Below are positions 15,170 through 23,122 of a DNA stretch of 55,373 bases, one piece after another (within the stretch, counting starts at the first letter, position 1; each line of letters starts with the position of its first letter). The notes under the pieces are model-generated. The model was given only the letters and a program-made list of their open reading frames with translations. It did no database searches and was not told the DNA's origin. The position numbers and the translations under genes were made by a program. This stretch comes from an uncultured Eubacteriales bacterium (lineage in GTDB: Bacteria > Bacillota > Clostridia > Oscillospirales > Oscillospiraceae): contig UQGU01000010.1 of the NCBI GenBank assembly GCA_900540635.1, positions 1 through 55,373 on the forward strand, written 5' to 3'.

Positions 15170-15943
15170 TCAGATTACTTGCATTTCTGCGTAAGCGCAG
15201 TGGTAGAGGAGATGGTGAAATTGATGACAGCAAAAAGCAATCAGCAGGGCGCATAACCCGACCCACCCCGGAGAAAGGCTGGGCACCGTAAAAAAGTGGA
15301 AATGACGGTGTGCCAGAGAAAGCCCCACAAGCAGAAAACCGCACAGCCCCATACTTCCCGCAAGAAACTGCCGGGGGCAGACATGCCCCAATAGATAGAG
15401 ACATCCGCTGCTTGCCAGCAGAAAAGGAAAGATGATGGAAACTACCGCACTGCTTGGCTGTAATGCAGTTTTTACTGCTGCTGTCAACAGAATACCGCCA
15501 AGCAACGCACCATCGCCGATTCCGATGATGATGAGCCTTGCCATAAGCAGCCGAACGGAAGAAAACCGTGCTGCCGCTTCCACTTCCTGCATTCGATAGC
15601 GGACGGAGCGGTAGAGAAACGGGGGTGCTGTCATAAAGATGAAAAGGGACAGACAGGCCAGCAGCCCTGCCACGGATTGGGGGTCTTTCCAATATCCCTG
15701 TCCAAAGAGATGGAAAAGCAGGCCGCAGACTGCAAGCAGACAAGTAGCCTGCACAGCCCAGACCTTCCAGCCAATGAAGCGAATCTGCATGGATAGGAAT
15801 TGCGAGAAGGAAAGCCGCTGCCGCCGGGAGTACGCCTCCTTCCGGGCCAACAATATCGCTTCAGACATGGAAGATGGACGAATCTCAACATCTGCCCCTT
15901 GGTAGGCTTGATGCAGTCGGGTTTCTAAGTCGTTATTTGTCAC
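15170..15943 (-). CDS. Multi-pass membrane protein, possible anti-sigma factor
   Basis: The 257-residue protein has a soluble N-terminus of about 45 residues and six or so membrane helices from about 50 to 245. It follows the ECF sigma gene with an 11-bp overlap, the usual place of a membrane anti-sigma factor. The N-terminal domain shows no zinc-binding anti-sigma motif, so this role is inferred from position only. GTG at 15943 is chosen as start because AGGAGG lies 6 nt upstream. The family is not recognised. Confidence 0.7.
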   Translation of the reverse strand: MTNNDLETRLHQAYQGADVEIRPSSMSEAILLARKEAYSRRQRLSFSQFLSMQIRFIGWKVWAVQATCLLAVCGLLFHLFGQGYWKDPQSVAGLLACLSLFIFMTAPPFLYRSVRYRMQEVEAAARFSSVRLLMARLIIIGIGDGALLGGILLTAAVKTALQPSSAVVSIIFPFLLASSGCLYLLGHVCPRQFLAGSMGLCGFLLVGLSLAHRHFHFFTVPSLSPGWVGLCALLIAFCCHQFHHLLYHCAYAEMQVI

Positions 15944-16478
15944 AATGCTCCTCCTTTTCAAGCTGGGATTTGAGTTTTTTCAGAGCTGCCCGAAGCCGGG
16001 ATTGGACGGTACGCAGAGGCACCCCGGTGACCTGAGCAATCTGCCGCAGGGTCAGCTCCTGACCGAACCGGAGCAGCAGTATCTCCTGCTGTTCCGGGGG
16101 CAGGGAGCGGATTTGCTGGTGGAAATTCAGATCAGCGTGAATCCGCTCAAATCCAGATTCCTCGCTGGGAAGCTCCGCCGGGATATCCTCGATGGATAGT
16201 TCTCCAATGTCCATCTTTCGGTACATATCCACACAAGTGTTGGCAGCAATTCGGTATAAAAACGCCTTGCATTTCCCTTTATGTACATAGCGGTCATAAT
16301 AGCGGATGGCCTTCAGGAAAGTTTCCTGGGCAGCATCCTCGGCTAAACCTGGGTTGGGGGCATGCCACAGACAGTAGCGGAGAATCTCAGGATACAAAAG
16401 CCCGATCAGTTCATCCACCGCATCCATGTCACCCTGTCCAATCCGTATCATCAATTTCTCTTCACGCGTCAAGATCAT
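15933..16478 (-). CDS. ECF-type RNA polymerase sigma factor
   Basis: The 181-residue protein has sigma region 2 at about 20-90 (AEDAAQETFLKAIRYYDRY is region 2.2-2.3) and region 4 at about 125-175 (LPPEQQEILLLRFGQELTLRQIAQ, then VPLRTVQSRLRAALKKL as the HTH). It directs polymerase to a small regulon, probably its own operon with the downstream membrane protein and ABC transporter. AGGAGG lies only 1-2 nt before the ATG, so the TTG at 16472 (7-nt spacing) may be the true start. Confidence 0.9.
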   Translation of the reverse strand: MILTREEKLMIRIGQGDMDAVDELIGLLYPEILRYCLWHAPNPGLAEDAAQETFLKAIRYYDRYVHKGKCKAFLYRIAANTCVDMYRKMDIGELSIEDIPAELPSEESGFERIHADLNFHQQIRSLPPEQQEILLLRFGQELTLRQIAQVTGVPLRTVQSRLRAALKKLKSQLEKEEHCDK

Positions 16479-16552
16479 TCCTCCTAAGGGCGTCCCCTCA
16501 TAGTATACAACGATTTGAGGATAGGAAAATGATTGAATATCATAATAAAAAA

Positions 16553-16592
16553 GTCGCCAGTACTGACCATGTGTGGTGTCAGCACTGGCGGC
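16553..16592 (-). terminator. Terminator of the lantibiotic-immunity-like cluster; copy 2 of the hairpin
   Basis: GTCGCCAGTACTGACC and GGTGTCAGCACTGGCGGC pair around a short loop. On the minus strand TTTTTTATTATG follows. It lies 8 bp after the kinase stop and is clearly related to the 12977-13016 hairpin. Confidence 0.85.
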
Positions 16593-16600
16593 TTGCTGTC

Positions 16601-17485
16601 CTATTTGAACTGGATTTGGATGGATAAAACATGATCGACGAGTTTTGCAGAGATATTTCCGCCCATCTGTTCCACCAGCGTCTTGGAAATGGCCAGCCCC
16701 AGACCACCTAAATTCCGGGCGGCTTCCACGGTGAAGAAACGATCAAACAGCTTTCCAACCTGAATCTCATTCAATCCGGAAGCGGTGTTTGCAAATACAA
16801 TCTCACCATCGTCGCGGAGTGTGATTTCCAGATCGCCGTCGCTGTATTTCAGGGCATTGTTCAGAATATTGCTGAACACCCGGCTGAGGGCGTCCCGGTT
16901 GAGCTGCTTTTCGATGCGCTTACCGCTCATGTGTATCTGGGGCTGAATGCCCCGGCTGGTGAGGGCAGCGTAGAAAGCGGCAATGCTTTCTTCCAGCACG
17001 CCGTTCAGGCAGACTGTTTCCATTTCCAACTCCTGTGTAGAGAGAATGACTGAGTAGCGGAAGAGTTCTTCGGTCAGTTGCTTCATGGCCTCTGTCCGGT
17101 TCTCAATGAGGGAGATATAACGGACGGCGTTTTCACTTAAGGGTTCCCTTTGGAGTAAATCCAGATAGCCGCAGATGGCAGTGAGGGGCGTTCGGAGATC
17201 GTGGGAAATGTTGGTGACAGCTTCCTTGAGTTCCCGGTCACCGACTAAGTACCTGTGCCGCTGCTTTCGCAGAATCCGAAGCTGGGTGTTGATGGATGCT
17301 GCCAGCCGGCACAGGTAAGGGTCCCGGGAGGAAATGTCGATGAGGGTGTTGGTATCTGCTGCCAGTTTGACCTCGAAGGCTTCCCCAATCTCCAAAGTAG
17401 CTTTGTGCATCAGGTAGATTTTTCCCAGCAGGGCAAAAATCACAGTCAACAGAATGGCAATAACAGCCAGCAGCAGATGTTCCAT
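16601..17485 (-). CDS. Sensor histidine kinase of lantibiotic-resistance type
   Basis: The 294-residue kinase has a short membrane helix at about 2-24 and almost no sensor domain. The H-box is NISHDLRTPLTAICGYLDLL (His near 99), the N-box NILNNALKYSDGD, the F-box FDRFF and the G2 motif GGLGLAISK. The usual D-x-G-x-G of the G1 box is replaced by FANTASGLNE, a trait also seen in small kinases linked to LanFEG-like transporters. It probably phosphorylates the response regulator at 19989-20654. It is the last gene of the regulator/ATPase/permease/permease/kinase operon. Confidence 0.88.
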   Translation of the reverse strand: MEHLLLAVIAILLTVIFALLGKIYLMHKATLEIGEAFEVKLAADTNTLIDISSRDPYLCRLAASINTQLRILRKQRHRYLVGDRELKEAVTNISHDLRTPLTAICGYLDLLQREPLSENAVRYISLIENRTEAMKQLTEELFRYSVILSTQELEMETVCLNGVLEESIAAFYAALTSRGIQPQIHMSGKRIEKQLNRDALSRVFSNILNNALKYSDGDLEITLRDDGEIVFANTASGLNEIQVGKLFDRFFTVEAARNLGGLGLAISKTLVEQMGGNISAKLVDHVLSIQIQFK

Positions 17486-17494
17486 AATTACCTC

Positions 17495-18337
17495 TTATTT
17501 TATGTCTTTCTTTTTGAAAACACCGATTCCAATCACGGTGAGCAAAGCGGTCAGGGTCGCAGCGCAGATCGGATTTCGCCAATCGAAGGAGAGATGCTTG
17601 TCCAGGCTCAGCATCGTGGAGCCGGAGGGGAGAATGGTGGTGAGCCACGCAAATGCAGTGCGGATGGTTCCGGTGAGGTATTCCGGATTGGGTGCGCCAT
17701 CTTTCAGCAAAATGCCGCCGTCGCTCTGGGAAACAACGATCTGTATATATTCCGGCGCAGACAGCTTTCCATAGGCCATCATGCCGCTGAAAATGAGAAT
17801 CACAGCAATGAGCAGGCTAATGACAATATTTCTGGCTTTGTCGCTATCCAGCATGGATACCATGGTGAAAAGCGCAGCGTATTCGACGATCACCAGCCCA
17901 CAACCCAGTAGCCGCCAGGGCTGTGCCTGCACATGGGTCAGAACTGCCGTTCCGGAAAGGGGCAGACCCACAAGAAGCACCGCCAGCAGATAGGCGAATA
18001 CAAAGAAAAATGCGGCGGTAATGGTCGTCAGCAGAAAGGAAAGGTAGATTTCTTCCCGGCTGTGGCCCACGATCATCTTATTGCGAACGGTACCGTCAGA
18101 ATAATCGGTCCCAATGAAGAAGCAGGCAAAGAGTGCGATGATTACCGCAATGTAAAATACCCAGAGATAAAAATAACCGTGGGCTTCATATTCCAGCCAT
18201 CCCTGTCCCAGATTGCGGGTGTTGTAGGCGACCAGGGCATAGGCAAACACACCAAAGCCGAAGGAGAACCCTTGCAGCACCCAAAACACTCTGCTTTTCC
18301 ACAGCCGGGCGAAGTTGCCTGATAACAGTTTTCTCAT
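17495..18337 (-). CDS. Lantibiotic-immunity-type ABC permease (LanG/E-like)
   Basis: The 280-residue protein has six predicted membrane helices. It begins MRKLLSGNFARLWKSRVFW and has the conserved FFIGTDYSDGTVRNKMIVGH segment after helix 2, typical of the permeases paired in NisEG/CprBC-type immunity exporters. These pump lantibiotics or host antimicrobial peptides away from the membrane. It is coded 10 bp upstream of the kinase gene (in operon order) and closely resembles the neighbouring permease at 18348-18998. Confidence 0.87.
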   Translation of the reverse strand: MRKLLSGNFARLWKSRVFWVLQGFSFGFGVFAYALVAYNTRNLGQGWLEYEAHGYFYLWVFYIAVIIALFACFFIGTDYSDGTVRNKMIVGHSREEIYLSFLLTTITAAFFFVFAYLLAVLLVGLPLSGTAVLTHVQAQPWRLLGCGLVIVEYAALFTMVSMLDSDKARNIVISLLIAVILIFSGMMAYGKLSAPEYIQIVVSQSDGGILLKDGAPNPEYLTGTIRTAFAWLTTILPSGSTMLSLDKHLSFDWRNPICAATLTALLTVIGIGVFKKKDIK

Positions 18338-18347
18338 ACCCGGTACC

Positions 18348-18998
18348 TCACTTAATATCCTTCCGCCGGAAAGCTGCGTACCCGGCAGAAAGAACCATGA
18401 CTGTAAACAGTATGCTGAAAATCATCTCCCGGAGGGGATGCTCGATGGCGACTTCGTTCATTAGCAGTGCCTGTCCCGTGGGCAGGAAGTCCAGGACGCA
18501 CTCCCAAACCCTGCGGACAGCACCGCTGAGATACAAAGGATTGGGTGTGGGGTCAATGGTTATAAATTCCCTATTGATGTAGACTATTCCCCCTTGCGTC
18601 TCCGGTTCGCACAGGCGGTCATAGATGGCGCTGCTGGCCAGAAGCAGAATAAGAAAGATCGCCAGAGTGTAGATGACCGTCATTGCCTTGTTGGAAGAGA
18701 GACTGCCCACAAGCGTAAACAGTGCCGTGATGGAAGCCGTAAATCCAACTGCGACCAGAACATAGGTAACATACCCGGACGCGCCCATCTCCATCGGCCC
18801 CATGAGGAAAAATCCGAGAGAGCAGGTGATAAGCCATGCAGCCAGCAGGGTTAGAGAAGCAGCCAGACAAACAAGAAAGTTGGATAGGTAGATGTGGCTC
18901 CGATTGTGTCCGACGGTCAGTTTGTTGCGGATGGTACCATCGGAATACTCGGTTCCGAGAAACAGGCTGGCAAAGTTGGCAGACAACAGCTTACCCAT
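18348..18998 (-). CDS. Lantibiotic-immunity-type ABC permease with internal deletion
   Basis: The 216-residue protein is a paralogue of the permease at 17495-18337 but shorter. Its first ten residues (MGKLLSANFA) match the start of the sibling. It then jumps directly to SLFLGTEYSDGTIRNKLTVGH, which in the sibling lies about 70 residues later, after two membrane helices. The frame is kept. The remaining four or so helices and the C-terminus (VLSAGYAAFRRKDIK) are intact. The deletion removes the first two transmembrane helices, so the subunit may be inactive. The ATG overlaps the stop of the ATPase gene by 8 bp. Confidence 0.82.
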   Translation of the reverse strand: MGKLLSANFASLFLGTEYSDGTIRNKLTVGHNRSHIYLSNFLVCLAASLTLLAAWLITCSLGFFLMGPMEMGASGYVTYVLVAVGFTASITALFTLVGSLSSNKAMTVIYTLAIFLILLLASSAIYDRLCEPETQGGIVYINREFITIDPTPNPLYLSGAVRRVWECVLDFLPTGQALLMNEVAIEHPLREMIFSILFTVMVLSAGYAAFRRKDIK

Positions 18999-19905
18999 GG
19001 CTGCCACCCCCCACCAAAGACACGAAGTAGCTTTCCAGGCTTTCGTCCTTTTCTTCAATGGAAAGCACCTCACAGCCTTCCTTTGCCAGAGCCAGCGTCA
19101 GTTGGGAGATGTTGATTTTCGCGTATACATCTGCCTTGGTTTCGGAGAGCACCTTGTAGTCAATGCCCATACCGTCCAGCACCCGGGTCAGGGCGGTTAC
19201 CTTGGTGACTTCCATGCGCATACATTTCCGGCAGGCATTTTCCAGTTCTTCGGCGCTCAGCTCCTTCACCATTTTACCGCCGTCGATGATGCCGTAGTGG
19301 GTGGCAAGGCGGCTCAGTTCGACCAAAATATGGCTGGAAATGAGAACGGTCATCTGCCTTTCCCGGTTTAGCCGCAGGATCAGCTCCCGCATTTCGATGA
19401 TGCCCTGGGGGTCTAAGCCATTGGCCGGCTCATCCAGAATCAGAAAGTCCGGGTCACCGGCAAGAGCGATGGCGATGCCCAGCCGCTGCTTCATACCCAG
19501 GGAGAAGTTTTTTGCCTTTTTCTTTCCCGTGTTGTGAAGGCCCACCAGCTTCAGAAGCTCCGGGATGGCGTCAAAGGAGGGCAGTCCCAGCACCCGGTAC
19601 TGCTGACGCAGATTCTCCTCTGCGGTCATGTCCAGATAGATGGAGGGGGTCTCCACCACCGCAGCCATCCGGCGGCGGGACTTGACGATATTTTTATCGA
19701 TGTTTTTGATACCGTACAGGGTAAAGCTGCCGGAGGTAGGCTCCTGCAAGCCGCAAACAAGACGGATCAGGGTGGTCTTGCCTGCACCGTTGCGGCCCAC
19801 GAAGCCGTAGATGGCTCCCTTAGGAACGTGCATGGTCAGATCGCCCAGGGCTTTGAAATGGCGGTATTGTTTTCCGAGATTCTCGGTGGTTAGGACATAT
19901 TCCAT
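18991..19905 (-). CDS. Lantibiotic-immunity-type ABC ATPase (LanF-like)
   Basis: The 304-residue ATPase has Walker A GRNGAGKTT (about 37-45), the signature FSLGMKQRLGIA (LanF type, in place of LSGGQ), Walker B FLILDEPANGLD and the switch His in SSHILVE. LanF proteins have an E-loop instead of the Q-loop; here the region reads AVVETPSIYLDMTAEENL, which carries Glu at that place. That supports assignment to the lantibiotic immunity class. It energises the two permeases encoded downstream. ATG at 19905 follows AGGAGA by 9 nt. Confidence 0.92.
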   Translation of the reverse strand: MEYVLTTENLGKQYRHFKALGDLTMHVPKGAIYGFVGRNGAGKTTLIRLVCGLQEPTSGSFTLYGIKNIDKNIVKSRRRMAAVVETPSIYLDMTAEENLRQQYRVLGLPSFDAIPELLKLVGLHNTGKKKAKNFSLGMKQRLGIAIALAGDPDFLILDEPANGLDPQGIIEMRELILRLNRERQMTVLISSHILVELSRLATHYGIIDGGKMVKELSAEELENACRKCMRMEVTKVTALTRVLDGMGIDYKVLSETKADVYAKINISQLTLALAKEGCEVLSIEEKDESLESYFVSLVGGGSHG

Positions 19906-19988
19906 AATCATTCGTCTCCTTTTCTGTGATGACCGCATTGTAAGGGCAAAAGGGAAAGGAAACGGTCAAGAAAAGCGTAAAGATTTAG

Positions 19989-20654
19989 TCAAGATTTTTC
20001 CGCCAGCCGAAAACCAATGCCCCAGACGGATTCGATCGTATCCTCGCCGCCAACATCCCGAAGCTTCCTGCGAAGGTTGCTGACATGCTGCTTGAGGGAG
20101 CTTTCTGTGCAGTCCTGGGTGTCCAAGCTGATCCTGTCCAACATGACAGACTTGGTAATGACCTGCCCCGGATTCTGCATCAGCAGCTTCAAAATGGCAA
20201 ACTCTGTCTTCGTCAGCCGAATCTCGCTGTTCTTGACCCGCAGGGTGTGGACGTTTAAATCCAACTGCAAATCGCCGACGATGATTCGGTCAGACAGATT
20301 GCTGCCAGCCTTGCGAAGCTGCACCGCAATCCGAGCCAAAAGCTCTGCGGTGTCAAAGGGCTTCGTTATGTAGTCGGCCGCGCCGCCCAGCAGCAGCTTG
20401 ACCTTATCCTGCACATCCACCTTGGCGCTGACCACAATGGATGGGACACCCTGGATTTTGGGCAGCACGTCTTCCCCGGAAAGTCCCGGCAGCATCAAAT
20501 CCAACAGCACCAGATCGGGCTTGTTCTGAGACAGTAGAAGCAGCGCCTCCGTGCCGGAGTATGCCCGTAGAATGTTGTAGCCCTCTCCCTGGAGCAGTTC
20601 TTCCAGCATATTTCCAATGTAAATGTCATCATCGATAATGGCGATCGTGTTCAT
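19989..20654 (-). CDS. OmpR-family response regulator of the immunity cluster
   Basis: The 221-residue protein has a receiver domain at 1-115, with acidic residues DDD at 8-10, the phospho-acceptor Asp52 in LVLLDLMLPG and Lys in YITKPFDTAEL. A winged-helix domain follows at about 130-220, ending TIESVWGIGFRLAEKS. It is the first gene of the five-gene cluster and probably activates it when the kinase senses an antimicrobial peptide. Confidence 0.94.
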   Translation of the reverse strand: MNTIAIIDDDIYIGNMLEELLQGEGYNILRAYSGTEALLLLSQNKPDLVLLDLMLPGLSGEDVLPKIQGVPSIVVSAKVDVQDKVKLLLGGAADYITKPFDTAELLARIAVQLRKAGSNLSDRIIVGDLQLDLNVHTLRVKNSEIRLTKTEFAILKLLMQNPGQVITKSVMLDRISLDTQDCTESSLKQHVSNLRRKLRDVGGEDTIESVWGIGFRLAEKS

Positions 20655-20755
20655 AATGCACCTCGGAAGCCTTTGTTTTATTCTATTGTATCTGGTATTG
20701 AGAGCCGTTTCAAGAGAGGAATTCTTAAGAATTGTTTTCGGGCGATGCGAGAAAT

Positions 20756-20793
20756 GCCGCCAGTACCGGCACCATTGGTGCCAGCACTGGTGG
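20756..20793. repeat. Copy 3 of the dispersed hairpin
   Basis: GCCGCCAGTACCGGCACC, a 2-nt loop and GGTGCCAGCACTGGTGG form the same palindrome as at 12977 and 16553. Here the T-run (GGTTTTTC) is on the plus strand, where no gene needs it. It sits between the DUF6061 stop and the regulator promoter. Confidence 0.75.
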
Positions 20794-20801
20794 TTTTTCA
20801 G

Positions 20802-21047
20802 TTAGTCTGTACGTTTGTACTCTGTGACTGATTTCAGATAAGTCTCCGGGTCGCCATTCAGGATCAGATCTGCGTATGCGGATGGGTCATTGTAGATCAG
20901 CCAATCCAGTTCCGACCGCTGATACATGTTTTCCGCAACTTCATCTTCCACAGCTGGGCAATATATGGAGATCATGGAGCCGTCGGCGTATTTCACTTCT
21001 ACGCTGGCAGTATCGATATTGAACGCACAGCTTACAACTTTTTTCAT
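20802..21047 (-). CDS. DUF6061-like small protein
   Basis: The 81-residue acidic protein begins MKKVVSCAFNIDTASVEVKY, then ADGSMISIYCPAVEDEV and NMYQRSELDWLIYNDP. This conserved pattern is familiar from small proteins on mobile elements of gut Firmicutes, which I associate with DUF6061. The function is unknown. AGGAGG lies 5 nt before the ATG. It is probably co-transcribed with the next small gene upstream (stop-to-start gap 10 bp). Confidence 0.75.
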   Translation of the reverse strand: MKKVVSCAFNIDTASVEVKYADGSMISIYCPAVEDEVAENMYQRSELDWLIYNDPSAYADLILNGDPETYLKSVTEYKRTD

Positions 21048-21057
21048 AACAGCCTCC

Positions 21058-21351
21058 TCAATGTAAATCACGAAATGTGTTGTTTTCCTTTGCGAGTTTG
21101 CTTGCAGCCTCCCGGCGTTCTTGTGAGTAGGGAGCGGTCAAGCGTATACTGATTCGTTCCTTTGCAATCTCGAACCACAGCCCACCCTGACCGTCATCGT
21201 CTGTTTGCCTGCAAAGCTCAGGGTATTCCTCTGCGAATGCCATCAGCCGCTTCTTTAGCTTAGAATCGTGGGTGTAGATTTCTGCGGTGGGGTCTTTGGC
21301 ATTATAAAACACCTCTGTGACCTTTTGCTTTTTTGTAAGTCCTGTTTTCAT
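21058..21351 (-). CDS. Small conserved element protein, unknown function
   Basis: The 97-residue protein starts MKTGLTKKQKVTEVFYNAKD and has a middle YTHDSKLKKRLMAFAEEYPE, then DDDGQGGLWFEIAKERISIR and a basic C-terminal helix SQERREAASKLAKEN. I recognise the pattern as a widespread accessory protein of Clostridia mobile elements but know no function. Broken copies lie at 1300-1425 and 6358-6658, so it is a standard part of this element family. It lies next to the relaxase gene. The AGGAGG site and the homologous start of the 6358-6658 copy fix the start at 21351. Confidence 0.78.
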   Translation of the reverse strand: MKTGLTKKQKVTEVFYNAKDPTAEIYTHDSKLKKRLMAFAEEYPELCRQTDDDGQGGLWFEIAKERISIRLTAPYSQERREAASKLAKENNTFRDLH

Positions 21352-21495
21352 AAAAATCCTCCTGAATTTGAGATTATTTCTCGGCTCTTGAGCCGGGAAA
21401 ATGGGGTGTTTTTCCAATGGAAAGTGTTCGGACGATGTCCAGATCGTCCAAAACACTCCCATCGGTTTTTTCTTGAATTTATCGGGTCAAGACGG

Positions 21496-22707
21496 TTATT
21501 TTGTCAGCTTTGTCTCACGCTGCTTGGCAGGTCTGGATTCTTCCCGCTCCGTATGGAGAATCCGGTCGAGGAAGGCTCTGACTTTTTCCGGTGCCCGCTT
21601 GACTGCGGTGAGATAATCCTTGGTCTGCTCCAAAAGTTTTTCGTAACGATCCTTCCAGATACGGGCATCCTTCCGGGCAGAGGTCAGCTTTTGTTTCAAA
21701 TCAGAAATCACGGCATCTGCAACAACACCTTTTCGGGCAAGCTGTTTCAAAGCTTCGCCCTCTTGTGGGGTCAGCTCTAATTTTCCGGTGAAGGTCTTTC
21801 TGCCCATGCCGTCAATCTCCGCAAGGGAGATAGCTGTTGTTTTCTGGACACAGGTTTTCTGTTCGATCTTCTGTAGCTGCTGCTCTTTCTTTTCCACCTG
21901 CGCTTCCAGAATTTCCAGACGGGCGGATTCCTGTGCAACCTTGAACTGAGTAACTGTAAGATGCTCCTCTGTGCTGGCACGTTCGCCACGCTCCACATCG
22001 GTGTAACCGGCGGCACGCATGGCGTTAAAGAAATCATCCTGGAGGACGCTGTAAGATTTTTGCAGAATCGGTTTTCCTTTTGCGGTCAGCATAGGATTTC
22101 CGTTCTCGTCCAGGGATGGCTGTGACTGCCACTTCTTACTGCTGCTGACCTGCATGATCGTTTCCTTCACAGTGCCCACCAGCGATTTGTCCTTGCAGCG
22201 TTTGCTCCATAAAATTTGCTTTTCAACTACCGGGACATACACAACATGGAGATGGTAGTGATACACATCCTCGCCCAGCGCTTCGGACATGGCCCGGTTC
22301 CGTTCATCGGCGTGCATCACGGCAGAGAGAACAAACTGCTCACCGCCCACAATTTCCACGGCGGCTTTGTAGGCATCAGCATAAAACTGTTTTGCAAATT
22401 CATAGCCGCCGTGATTGTAGAAGTAAGCGGAGTTCACATCAAAGACCAGCTCACCGTAGAGTTTGGCATCGTCTTTCAGACCACGGGTGGAGATGACACC
22501 GTCTGCTTTCATCTGCTCAAACATTTCCGTGTAGCTGCCGGTGGGCTTTTTGTAATGGACATTCCAATCAAGACGATCTGGTACAATATCCGGGTTCGTG
22601 TAAGAATCCTTTTCACGCTCATTGTGTCGTTGCGCATTGGTGATTTTGGAAGCGGTTAGGTTTTGGTTTCGTGCTATGGTACGGTCAATCCCGTCGTTTC
22701 TTGCCAT
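21496..22707 (-). CDS. MobV-family relaxase (Pre/Mob)
   Basis: The 403-residue protein has the MobV relaxase pattern. The N-terminal region contains YGELVFDVNSAYFYNHGGYE. The motif HADERNRAMS followed by DVYHYHLHVVYVPV is the metal-binding HxDE...HxH signature. A long coiled coil covers about 250-380 (ILEAQVEKKEQQLQKIEQK). Relaxases nick the transfer origin, bind the 5' end covalently and lead the strand into the recipient. The gene is preceded by a region with hairpins that may be oriT. With no secretion genes in the element, it must use a helper conjugative machine. Confidence 0.92.
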   Translation of the reverse strand: MARNDGIDRTIARNQNLTASKITNAQRHNEREKDSYTNPDIVPDRLDWNVHYKKPTGSYTEMFEQMKADGVISTRGLKDDAKLYGELVFDVNSAYFYNHGGYEFAKQFYADAYKAAVEIVGGEQFVLSAVMHADERNRAMSEALGEDVYHYHLHVVYVPVVEKQILWSKRCKDKSLVGTVKETIMQVSSSKKWQSQPSLDENGNPMLTAKGKPILQKSYSVLQDDFFNAMRAAGYTDVERGERASTEEHLTVTQFKVAQESARLEILEAQVEKKEQQLQKIEQKTCVQKTTAISLAEIDGMGRKTFTGKLELTPQEGEALKQLARKGVVADAVISDLKQKLTSARKDARIWKDRYEKLLEQTKDYLTAVKRAPEKVRAFLDRILHTEREESRPAKQRETKLTK

Positions 22708-22761
22708 AGGGCTCCTTTCTGCTGATATACAGCGGTGAGATTAGGAAAACGGAGAGAACGG

Positions 22762-22825
22762 CACTTTTTCAAAGTGTAATAACCCACTATGATACTTTCA
22801 TCCTGCGGCTGCAAAGTATCGTGGG
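22762..22825. other. Candidate oriT hairpins upstream of the relaxase
   Basis: CACTTT-TTC-AAAGTG (22762-22776) is followed by TAATAA and a second dyad, CCCACTATGATACTTT (22783-22798) with AAAGTATCGTGGG (22813-22825). MobV origins have a hairpin with a nick site just after it, directly before the mob gene, which matches this layout. Sequence identity to a known oriT is not claimed. The rest of 22708-23107 holds no gene, only this region and the iteron-like repeats. Confidence 0.45.
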
Positions 22826-23037
22826 CTCTCCGAGGGGGATGCGGCTCCTGCGGGAGCCTTGGCCGTTGCCGACGATGTACCACATCATCGCATCATCGCC
22901 TCCGGCATGGACACCAGCGTTTCCGTACTCCCGTACTGCACCGCTGCCGTCCACAGCCTGGAAGATGTTTTCTCCCAGGCTGACCGGCCCCAATCTGCGG
23001 ATTGAGCGCCGGGGACGGGGGGATGCGTTTTGGGGCG

Positions 23038-23122
23038 TGTGACGGTTGTGACGATTGTGACGGTATTTTTGATACCGCCCCCGCTGCCAAAATAATCGTC
23101 ACAACCGTCACCAATCGTCACA
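23038..23122. repeat. Iteron-like TGTGACGRTTG repeats in inverted arrays
   Basis: Three copies of TGTGACG in direct order (TGTGACGG, TGTGACGA, TGTGACGG; 23038-23063) face three or four copies in the opposite orientation (CGTCACAACCGTCACC and onward, 23098-23122). Between them is an AT/GC spacer with a GGTATTTTTGATACC dyad. The second array overlaps the last codons of the RepA-like gene. Repeats next to a replication ATPase suggest a replication origin or autoregulatory site. Confidence 0.6.

Noticed and set aside
12977..20793. Three similar palindromes considered as a CRISPR-like repeat array.
   Set aside because: They are kilobases apart, each next to a gene end, with no spacers and no cas genes.
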